NCBI RefSeq assembly: GCF_900187945.1
Contig: NZ_FYEH01000018.1
Location: 1 to 64,000 of the forward strand
Length of the DNA stretch: 64,000 nucleotides
Source: Arboricoccus pini
Lineage (GTDB): Bacteria; Pseudomonadota; Alphaproteobacteria; Geminicoccales; Geminicoccaceae
Reading direction: 5' to 3'
This document shows positions 58,119 through 64,000 of the stretch, one piece after another. The notes beneath the pieces were generated by a model that was not told where the DNA came from, ran no database searches, and saw only the letters and a list, made by a program, of their open reading frames with translations. The stretch's first letter is position 1. Every line of letters begins with the position of its first letter. The position numbers and the translations under genes were made by a program.

Positions 58119-59576
58119 ATGCCGACGAGCTTCGACACCGACGGCGTGGTGGAAGAGGAACCGTTCGGAAAGGAGCGGGGGCCAGCCCCCGGCCGGCGTC
58201 CGGCGCGGATCGCTGTCATAGGTGGCGGCTTCAGCGGCGTTCTCACCGCAATCCATCTGCTCTGGCGCTGCCAGCCGGGCGAGCGGATCTACCTGATCGA
58301 AAAGAATGGTCGCCTTGGCCAGGGCTTGGCCTTCGGCACGCGCCACCCCCAGCATGTCTTGAACGTGCGCGCGGAGAATATGAGCGCCTTCGCGGACGAG
58401 CCCGCCCATTTCGCCCGCTGGCTGGCCAGGCAGGAAGGCGACGAGGCGGTGGGCGTCGTTTCGCCCGCCGGCATCTTCGCGCGGCGTGAGCTCTATGGCC
58501 GCTACATTCAGGGCCTCCTGGCCGATGCCATCGTCCGCCAAGGAGGGGCCGCTAATTTCTACCTGATCGACGACGAGGCGGTGGGCCTGCGCGCCGAGGA
58601 CGGCGGATGGTCGCTGGAGACCGGCTGCGGACGCAGTTACGAGATGGATGCCGTCGTGCTGGCGATCGGCAATTTTCCGCCCGACAGCCAAAATCGGCCC
58701 GGCTACATGGCCGATCCCTGGGGGAGGGAGACGCTGGCCGGCATCGGTGCCGACGAGCCCATCCTTCTTCTAGGCACCGGATTGACGATGGTGGACCTTT
58801 GCCTGGCGCTGCGCGCGGAAGGCTATCGCGGGCAGATAACGGCGATCTCGCGTAACGGCCGCCTGCCGCACGCGCACGCACCCTCCGCGGCCTGGCAGGG
58901 GCTGAAGCTCGAGGCCGGCGATCGGGGCTCACTCACCCGCCTTGTCCGAGCCATCCGTCGCAACGTGCGAATGGCGGAGGCAGAGGGTGTCGGCTGGCGG
59001 GGCGTGATGGACGCGCTGCGGCCCCATATCGCCACCCTCTGGCAGGAAATGACCGAGGTCGACCGCCGGCGATTTCTGCGCCATGTCCGCTCGATCTGGG
59101 ACATTCACCGCCACCGCATGGCGCCGTCGCACGCGGCAGCCCTGCAATCGGAAATCGACCAGGGAACCCTCCGCGTGCTGGCCGGGCGCGTGCGCGGTAT
59201 CGAGGCCGAGGCGGATGGGGCGGGAGCACGCGTCAGCTACGCGCCAAAGGGCATGCAGACCCCGGTTCAGGCCTCCTTTGCCCGCGTCATCAATTGCGCG
59301 GGCCTGGGAACAGACGTCAATCGCCTTCGTTCGCCGCTCATCAAATCGCTGCTCTCGCAGGGCTTTGCCACCTCCGACCCCCTGCGCCTCGGGCTTGCGA
59401 CCAGCGCTGCCGGTGCTCTGATCGACAAAGAGGGTCGTCTCCAGCGACGCCTCTACGCCGTGGGTCCGATCACGCGCGGCACCTTTTGGGAGATCACCTC
59501 GGTGCCCGATATCCGCGCCCAGGCCGAGCAGGTGGCCCTGACGGCCCTTACCGCCGCGCGCCAGGTGAAAGGCTGA
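58119..59576 (+). CDS. FAD/NAD(P)-binding protein (pfam NAD_binding_9 type)
   Basis: A 485-residue flavoprotein-like protein. RIAVIGGGFSGVLTAIHLLWR (about residues 30-50) is the FAD Rossmann motif, followed by GLGQGLAFGTRHPQHVLNVRAENMSAFADEP, the family signature. ILLLGTGLTMVDLCLALRAEGYRGQITAISRNGRLP forms a second dinucleotide fold; RVINCAGLGTDVNRLRSPLIKSLLSQG and LYAVGPITRGTFWEITSVPDIRAQA close the chain. Members are annotated only as FAD/NAD(P)-binding or hydroxyacylglutathione-hydrolase-associated; the reaction is unknown. Confidence 0.85.
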   Translation: MPTSFDTDGVVEEEPFGKERGPAPGRRPARIAVIGGGFSGVLTAIHLLWRCQPGERIYLIEKNGRLGQGLAFGTRHPQHVLNVRAENMSAFADEPAHFARWLARQEGDEAVGVVSPAGIFARRELYGRYIQGLLADAIVRQGGAANFYLIDDEAVGLRAEDGGWSLETGCGRSYEMDAVVLAIGNFPPDSQNRPGYMADPWGRETLAGIGADEPILLLGTGLTMVDLCLALRAEGYRGQITAISRNGRLPHAHAPSAAWQGLKLEAGDRGSLTRLVRAIRRNVRMAEAEGVGWRGVMDALRPHIATLWQEMTEVDRRRFLRHVRSIWDIHRHRMAPSHAAALQSEIDQGTLRVLAGRVRGIEAEADGAGARVSYAPKGMQTPVQASFARVINCAGLGTDVNRLRSPLIKSLLSQGFATSDPLRLGLATSAAGALIDKEGRLQRRLYAVGPITRGTFWEITSVPDIRAQAEQVALTALTAARQVKG

Positions 59577-59637
59577 CCTGCAGTCGTTGCGGCCATATGT
59601 TCATTGACTTGATAGTCTTTGACGATATGTAGAGATG

Positions 59638-59666
59638 AATAGTGTAAATAACGTATTTGCACTATT
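59638..59666. promoter_or_regulatory. Strong palindromic operator before the SsuC-like gene
   Basis: AATAGTGTAAATA (59638-59650) and TATTTGCACTATT (59654-59666) form a 13-bp inverted repeat with one mismatch and a 3-base centre, in an AT-rich gap otherwise atypical of the window. It lies 27 bases before the likely permease start. This is the size of a dimeric repressor/activator site, but the regulator is not in the window. Confidence 0.75.
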
Positions 59667-59693
59667 TGTATGTGTGATTTAAACGGATCGGCA

Positions 59694-60512
59694 ATGACCG
59701 CTCTCGCGACCCATCCGGCAAGCATGGCCGCCCCGGCGGCGCAGCGTACGCGGCGGTTTACCGCCTGGCGCCGTTTCGCTGCCCCGTTGGCTATCCTCGT
59801 GCTCTGGCAGATCCTGGCCAGCGCCGGGCTGATCTCGGCTCGCACCATGTCCTCGCCGATCACGATCGCCCACAGCTTTTACACGCTGACAGTAAGCGGC
59901 GAGCTCCTGCACCATCTCCTGGTCTCGCTTGCCCGCGTCGGTGTCGGCTTGGCGATCGGCGTTTCCGCTGGCGTTGTCTTCGCACTCATCGCCGGTCTCT
60001 CCAAGGCCGGCGAGGACACGGTCGATTCAACGCTGCAGATGGTGCGCACGCTGCCGCATCTGGCGCTCGTCCCGCTCTTCATTCTCTGGTTCGGCATCGG
60101 TGAAGTGCCCAAGATTGCGCTGATCGCCCTTGGTGCCGCCTTTCCGATCTATCTGAACCTCTTTTCCGGCATTCGCGGCGTCGACACCAAGATCCTGGAG
60201 GCCGCCAAGACCTTGGGTCTGAGCCGGATCGAACTCATCACGCATGTCATCCTGCCCGGCGCCCTGCCCTCGGCCCTGGTCGGACTGCGATACAGCCTGG
60301 GCGTGGCCTGGCTCAGCCTCGTCGTCGCCGAGCAGATCAATGCCTCCTCGGGCATCGGCTATCTGGTGATGACCGCGCGCGACTTCCTGCGCACGGACAT
60401 CATCTTTGTGGGCCTCATCATCTATGCCGTTCTGGGCCTCCTGGCCGACCAGCTTGTCCGCGCGCTGGAGCGTCGCGTGCTGGTCTGGCGCCCGAGCTTC
60501 GTGAAGGACTGA
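59694..60512 (+). CDS. SsuC/TauC-like ABC transporter permease
   Basis: A 272-residue permease of the nitrate/taurine/sulfonate family. FAAPLAILVLWQILASAGLISARTMSSPITI opens the chain; ILEAAKTLGLSRIELITHVILPGALPSALVGLRYSLGVAWLSLVVAEQINASSGIGYLV is the diagnostic coupling loop. The start is uncertain: ATG at 59694 is favoured because an ATG at 59670 would leave only 3 bases after the operator. No binding-protein gene is adjacent, so the substrate is unknown; the ATPase gene follows 4 bases later. Confidence 0.88.
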   Translation: MTALATHPASMAAPAAQRTRRFTAWRRFAAPLAILVLWQILASAGLISARTMSSPITIAHSFYTLTVSGELLHHLLVSLARVGVGLAIGVSAGVVFALIAGLSKAGEDTVDSTLQMVRTLPHLALVPLFILWFGIGEVPKIALIALGAAFPIYLNLFSGIRGVDTKILEAAKTLGLSRIELITHVILPGALPSALVGLRYSLGVAWLSLVVAEQINASSGIGYLVMTARDFLRTDIIFVGLIIYAVLGLLADQLVRALERRVLVWRPSFVKD

Positions 60513-60516
60513 TCCG

Positions 60517-61341
60517 ATGGCAGATCTGCTTGCCGCCAGCCGTCCGGTCGTGGACATTAAGGGCCTCGTCCGGTCCTTCGGCGGACCCAATATCCTGGAC
60601 CGGCTCGATCTTCGGATCGGTGCCGGCGATTTTGTCGCCCTCCTCGGTCGCTCCGGCTCGGGCAAGTCGACCCTCCTTCGCACCCTGGCAGGGCTTGATC
60701 CCGTGACCGAGGGCGACGTCGCCGTTCCAAGCGAGCGGGCCGTCGTCTTCCAGGAACCGCGCCTCCTGCCCTGGAAGCGCGTCTGGCGGAATGTGACGCT
60801 CGGCCTGCGCGAGGCCAATGCCAAGGAGAAGGCGTTGGCCGCCCTGGCCGAGGTCGGGCTTAAGCATCGCGTTGATGCGTGGCCGCTTACGCTCTCCGGC
60901 GGCGAGGCACAGCGTACGGCGCTGGCGCGCGCGCTCGTGCGCCATCCGCAGCTCCTCCTTCTGGACGAGCCGTTCGCGGCGCTTGACGCGCTCACGCGCT
61001 TGAAGATGCAGGGCCTGGTCGGTGACCTCTGGCGTGTCCACCGTCCGGCCGTTCTCCTGGTCACGCATGACGTGGACGAGGCACTTCTCTTGGCCGACCG
61101 TGCCGTGGTCCTGGATCAGGGCCGCATCGCCGCCGACGTCGCGATCGACCTGGAGCGGCCACGCCGGCATGCCGATCCGCGTTTCATCGCGCTTCGTCAG
61201 CGCCTCCTGGGCGAGCTCGGCGTCGACGAGGAAGGGCATGAGCAGCAGCCCGGCCGGCGGAGCCAGCCGGCAGCGTCTCCCAGCGCCCATCCGGGTGATC
61301 GGGCGCCGCGCGGCGTGTTGCAGCCCGCAACCGCTGCCTGA
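60517..61341 (+). CDS. SsuB/TauB-like ABC transporter ATP-binding protein
   Basis: A 274-residue ATPase. Walker A GRSGSGKST near residue 46, Q-loop FQEPRLLPWKRVWRNV (typical of SsuB), signature LSGGEAQRTALARALVRHP, Walker B LLLLDEPFAALDALTR and H-loop VTHDVDEALLLADR are intact. A Gly/Pro/Arg/Gln-rich tail of about 30 residues follows. It pairs with the preceding permease. The downstream neighbours are C1 cofactor genes. Confidence 0.9.
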   Translation: MADLLAASRPVVDIKGLVRSFGGPNILDRLDLRIGAGDFVALLGRSGSGKSTLLRTLAGLDPVTEGDVAVPSERAVVFQEPRLLPWKRVWRNVTLGLREANAKEKALAALAEVGLKHRVDAWPLTLSGGEAQRTALARALVRHPQLLLLDEPFAALDALTRLKMQGLVGDLWRVHRPAVLLVTHDVDEALLLADRAVVLDQGRIAADVAIDLERPRRHADPRFIALRQRLLGELGVDEEGHEQQPGRRSQPAASPSAHPGDRAPRGVLQPATAA

Positions 61342-61416
61342 CAGCTGCGACTTTTCCAGCCAGGGCATTTGCGTCGCTGCCGATAGGCTCTAGCTTCCGG
61401 TCTGGCCGGCTTGACG

Positions 61417-62874
61417 ATGGTCGGCCTGCGGGCGACGTCGGTCGCTCGTCTTCTTCGGGGCTCTGGCGATTTGCGCGACCATATTCTCTTCATCACCGGT
61501 CATCTGGCCGAGCCGCGCCTGCAGGCGGTGCTGGCCGGCATGAAAGAGCCGCCCTTCACCTACGATGTGCGCAATATCGGCGTGAAGGTGGCGGCCCTCA
61601 TGACCGCCGAGATCATTGAGCGTCGTCTCAAGGATGTGACCGGCGCCACGCGCATCATGCTGCCCGGCCGCTTCAAGGGCGATCTCGACCGTCTGGCGGC
61701 GAGCTTCGGCGTGCCATTCGAGCGCGGACCCGAGGATGTCAAGGATCTGCCCTGGTTTTTTGGTCGGGCCGAGAAGACGATCGTCCTGGAGCGCCCAGGC
61801 ACCCGGGTCTTCGCCGAGATCGTCGAGGCGCCGCAACTCTCGATCGAGGGCATTTTGGCGAAGGCCGCCTATCTGGTGGCCGAGGGCGCCGACGTGATCG
61901 ATCTGGGCTCCCTGCCGGGAACGCCCTTTCCGCATCTTGAGGAAGCCGTGCAGGCGCTGGTGGCTGAGGGCTTTACCGTCAGCGTCGATTCGGGCGATCC
62001 GGCCGAGCTCATGCGCGGTGCCCGCGCTGGCGCATCCTTCCTCTTGAGCCTCGATGAGCGGAGCCTTGATCTTGCCTTCGAGACCGATGCCGTGCCGATC
62101 GTCATTCCGGCCGAGCATGGCGAGCTCAGCGGCCTGAAGCGCTCGGCCGAGCGCCTCATCAAGGCAGGTCGTCCCTTCATGCTGGACCCCATCCTCGATC
62201 CGATCAACATGGGCTTCACACCGTCGCTGGTTCGCTATCACGAGATGCGCCAGGCTTTCCCCGAGGCCGAGATGCTGATGGGTGTGGGCAACCTTACCGA
62301 GCTGACGGACGCCGATACGACGGGGATCACAACGCTCCTCATGGCAAGCTGCGTCGAGCTCGCGATCAGGAACGTGCTGGTCGTGCAGGTGAGCCCGCAT
62401 TGCCGTCGTGCCGTGCGCGAGTGTGACCGCTCCTGGAAGATGCTGACCGCCGCCCATCGCGATGCCACCATCCCAACGGGCTACGATACCTCGATGCTCT
62501 GCCTGCGCGACCGCCTGCCATTCCCCAACACGCCGGCGGAGATCGCGGAGAGTGCGGCACAGGTGACCGATCGTAACTACCGCATCGAGGCCGCCAAGGA
62601 CGGCATCCACATCTACAACAAGGAAGGGCACCACCAGGCGGAGGATCCCTTCGATCTCTACCCGGCCCTGGCCCCGTCACTCGAGGGCGATGCCGGCCAC
62701 GCCTTCTATCTGGGCGTCGAGTTGGCAAGGGCGCAGATCGCTTTCCAACTGGGCAAGCGCTACGCACAGGACGCTCAATTGCGCTGGGGCTGCGCCGTTG
62801 ACACCCCAGATGAGGACAGCGTCCACCAAAAGGAGCTGGGTGCTACCATGCAGGACAGGAAGGCCAAGCGCTGA
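61417..62874 (+). CDS. Dihydropteroate-synthase-like protein of the H4MPT pathway type
   Basis: A 485-residue protein resembling the archaeal-type dihydropteroate-synthase-related proteins found in bacterial tetrahydromethanopterin gene clusters. An N-terminal domain (ILFITGHLAEPRLQAVLAGMKEPPFTYDVRNIGVKVAALMT) precedes a pterin-binding barrel with EGADVIDLGSLPG, FTVSVDSGDP and RPFMLDPILDPINMGF. The start is unsure (ATG at 61417, or TTG at 61411 or 61471). It overlaps the DUF447 gene. The role, probably in pterin-cofactor assembly, is inferred from family context. Confidence 0.8.
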   Translation: MVGLRATSVARLLRGSGDLRDHILFITGHLAEPRLQAVLAGMKEPPFTYDVRNIGVKVAALMTAEIIERRLKDVTGATRIMLPGRFKGDLDRLAASFGVPFERGPEDVKDLPWFFGRAEKTIVLERPGTRVFAEIVEAPQLSIEGILAKAAYLVAEGADVIDLGSLPGTPFPHLEEAVQALVAEGFTVSVDSGDPAELMRGARAGASFLLSLDERSLDLAFETDAVPIVIPAEHGELSGLKRSAERLIKAGRPFMLDPILDPINMGFTPSLVRYHEMRQAFPEAEMLMGVGNLTELTDADTTGITTLLMASCVELAIRNVLVVQVSPHCRRAVRECDRSWKMLTAAHRDATIPTGYDTSMLCLRDRLPFPNTPAEIAESAAQVTDRNYRIEAAKDGIHIYNKEGHHQAEDPFDLYPALAPSLEGDAGHAFYLGVELARAQIAFQLGKRYAQDAQLRWGCAVDTPDEDSVHQKELGATMQDRKAKR

Positions 62875-63434
62875 TGCCTTTTATTCGTGAGAGCGTCATC
62901 GTCACGCTGAACGCCTTGGGCGAACCGCATGTGGCACCGCTCGGCATCATCGAGGATGGTCAAGATCTCATCATCGCCCCGTTCCGGCCGTCCCGGACGC
63001 TGGACAATCTGGTCCGCACGCGGGTGGCCACGATCAACTACCTGACCGACGCCCGCGTTTTTGCCGGCCTCGTCAGCGGCCGTTGTGTCGATTGGCCCCT
63101 GGTGCGGACGCGGGATTGCTATCGGCTGGAGGCAGCGCTCAGTCACGAGGAGATCGAGATCTACGACATCGTCGCGGACGAGACGCGGCCGCGTTTTTAT
63201 TGTCGCAGCCGGATGGTCTTCACGCACCGCCCCTTCATGGGCATGAATCGAGCCGAGGCCGCGGTGCTTGAGGCGGCCATTCTCTGCACGCGGCTGAAAA
63301 TGCTGCCCAAGGACAAGGTGAAGGCGGAGATGGCCTATCTTGAGATCGCGATCGGCAAGACAGCCGGCCCAGCCGAGCGGGAAGCCTGGGGCTGGCTGGT
63401 CGAGATGATCGCCGATGCCGGGGCCACGGCATGA
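62874..63434 (+). CDS. DUF447 family protein
   Basis: A 186-residue protein of the DUF447 family, flavin-reductase-like split-barrel in predicted fold (IRESVIVTLNALGEPHVAPLGIIEDGQDLIIAPFRPSRTLDNLVRTRVATINYLTD). It is found in methanogens and in methylotroph C1-cofactor clusters. Function is not established. Its ATG overlaps the preceding stop (TGATG) and its stop overlaps mfnB (ATGA), so the three genes are tightly coupled. Confidence 0.85.
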   Translation: MPFIRESVIVTLNALGEPHVAPLGIIEDGQDLIIAPFRPSRTLDNLVRTRVATINYLTDARVFAGLVSGRCVDWPLVRTRDCYRLEAALSHEEIEIYDIVADETRPRFYCRSRMVFTHRPFMGMNRAEAAVLEAAILCTRLKMLPKDKVKAEMAYLEIAIGKTAGPAEREAWGWLVEMIADAGATA

Positions 63435-64000
63435 AGTCCTTTTTAGGCCGCCCGGCGATGCTGGCCAGCGTGGCCGACCTGGACGAGGCGATGGTCGCCG
63501 TTGAGCAGGGGGCCGACCTCGTCGATCTCAAGGACCCGACGAGAGGGGCACTCGGCGCCTGGCCCGTGGAGTCCGTAAGGGCAGCCGTGGAGGCCCTGGG
63601 CGATCGCGCCCTTCTGAGTGCCACCGTCGGCGACCTGCCGGTCGACCCGGAAAGCCTTGTCGAAGCCGCCCGACGGATGGCGGCAACCGGCGTTGCCATC
63701 GTCAAGATCGGTTTTTTCGCCGCCTCGGCGAGCCTGGACGAATTGGCGGCGGCGGTGCGCGCGCTGGCGGCGGTCACGGCTGAGGGAACCCGTCTGGTTG
63801 CCGTCTTGATGGCGGACCAGGAATTGCACCTGCCACTCCTGCCGATGCTGGCGAGCGCCGGCTTCAAGGGTGCCATGCTGGATACGGCCGACAAGGCCGC
63901 GGGCCCGCTCTCCCGCCATCTGTCGGCGCCGGCTTTGGCCGATTTCGTCGACCGTGTCAGACGGCTCTCCATGCTCTGCGGCCTCGCGGGCTCGCTGCGC
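63431..64000 (+). CDS. mfnB: (5-formylfuran-3-yl)methyl phosphate synthase (3' end beyond window)
   Basis: 190 codons of a DUF556/MfnB enzyme that condenses two glyceraldehyde-3-phosphate molecules to the furan precursor of methanofuran. The Schiff-base region GADLVDLKDPTRGALGAW carries Lys34, VAIVKIGFF carries a second conserved Lys near 92, and GFKGAMLDTADK holds a conserved Asp. The chain is still in frame at the window end. Its presence in a bacterium points to methanofuran-type (formyltransferase/hydrolase) C1 metabolism. Confidence 0.92.
   Translation, partial: MKSFLGRPAMLASVADLDEAMVAVEQGADLVDLKDPTRGALGAWPVESVRAAVEALGDRALLSATVGDLPVDPESLVEAARRMAATGVAIVKIGFFAASASLDELAAAVRALAAVTAEGTRLVAVLMADQELHLPLLPMLASAGFKGAMLDTADKAAGPLSRHLSAPALADFVDRVRRLSMLCGLAGSLR

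Overview
The window is GC-rich, densely coded DNA that reads as an alphaproteobacterial chromosome segment. Supporting signs are the rpsU / peptide deformylase / COQ9 neighbourhood, BetI-type choline-sulfate genes, and genes for tetrahydromethanopterin/methanofuran-type C1 cofactors at the right edge, which in Bacteria mark methylotrophs or formaldehyde oxidisers. The genus cannot be assigned from sequence alone. No rRNA, tRNA, CRISPR array, insertion sequence or prophage was recognised. The region is nutrient-transport chromosome with scattered gene decay.

Layout. 0-3 kb: start of a sugar ABC transporter (ATPase start, binding protein) divergent from L-ribulokinase. 3-11 kb: single metabolic genes (MBL hydrolase, DMT exporter, threonine-dehydratase-like enzyme, enol-lactonase-like hydrolase, EcsC protein, Rieske-FAD oxidoreductase, EVE protein, METTL20-like methyltransferase) plus a decayed class III cyclase remnant. 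11.5-14.7 kb: a type I secretion ABC/adaptor pair with no substrate gene. 14.7-15.5 kb: a gene-free, structure-rich stretch with a 15-bp inverted repeat, a probable small RNA ending in a textbook terminator, and a Pho-box array in front of phnCDEE (15.5-19.2 kb). 19.3-23.4 kb: FucU mutarotase and a second sugar ABC importer. 23.7-29 kb: rpsU, def, COQ9, DUF2239, an SDR and ilvD. 29-32.3 kb: a short ModE, a DMT remnant, and modABC with a ModE-type operator. 32.3-38.6 kb: gluconokinase, a DHA2 exporter, and a MarR-controlled FUSC/DUF1656/HlyD efflux operon. 38.7-44 kb: heptose epimerase homologue with an altered catalytic motif, glycosyltransferase, MHS transporter, and a decayed propionyl-CoA synthetase. 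44-47.5 kb: RHH protein, glyoxalase-like protein, and a Tat-exported GMC dehydrogenase pair. 47.6-52.2 kb: treZ-treY trehalose synthesis. 52.2-57 kb: Spy-like protein, choline sulfatase, BetI, and choline importer choXW without an adjacent ATPase. 57-59.6 kb: glyoxalase II and an FAD/NAD(P)-binding protein. 59.6-64 kb: a strong palindromic operator, an orphan SsuC/SsuB-like ABC pair, then a dihydropteroate-synthase-like protein, DUF447 and MfnB (cut by the window edge).

The window combines scavenging of sugars, phosphonate/phosphite-like compounds, molybdate and choline-O-sulfate with osmoprotection (trehalose, choline), aldehyde detoxification (glyoxalase-type genes) and C1 cofactor biosynthesis. 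The items most worth follow-up are the small-RNA candidate at 15.1-15.3 kb, the HldD homologue with Phe in place of the catalytic Tyr, and the palindrome-controlled orphan ABC pair beside the C1 cofactor genes. No clear unprecedented multigene system was found.
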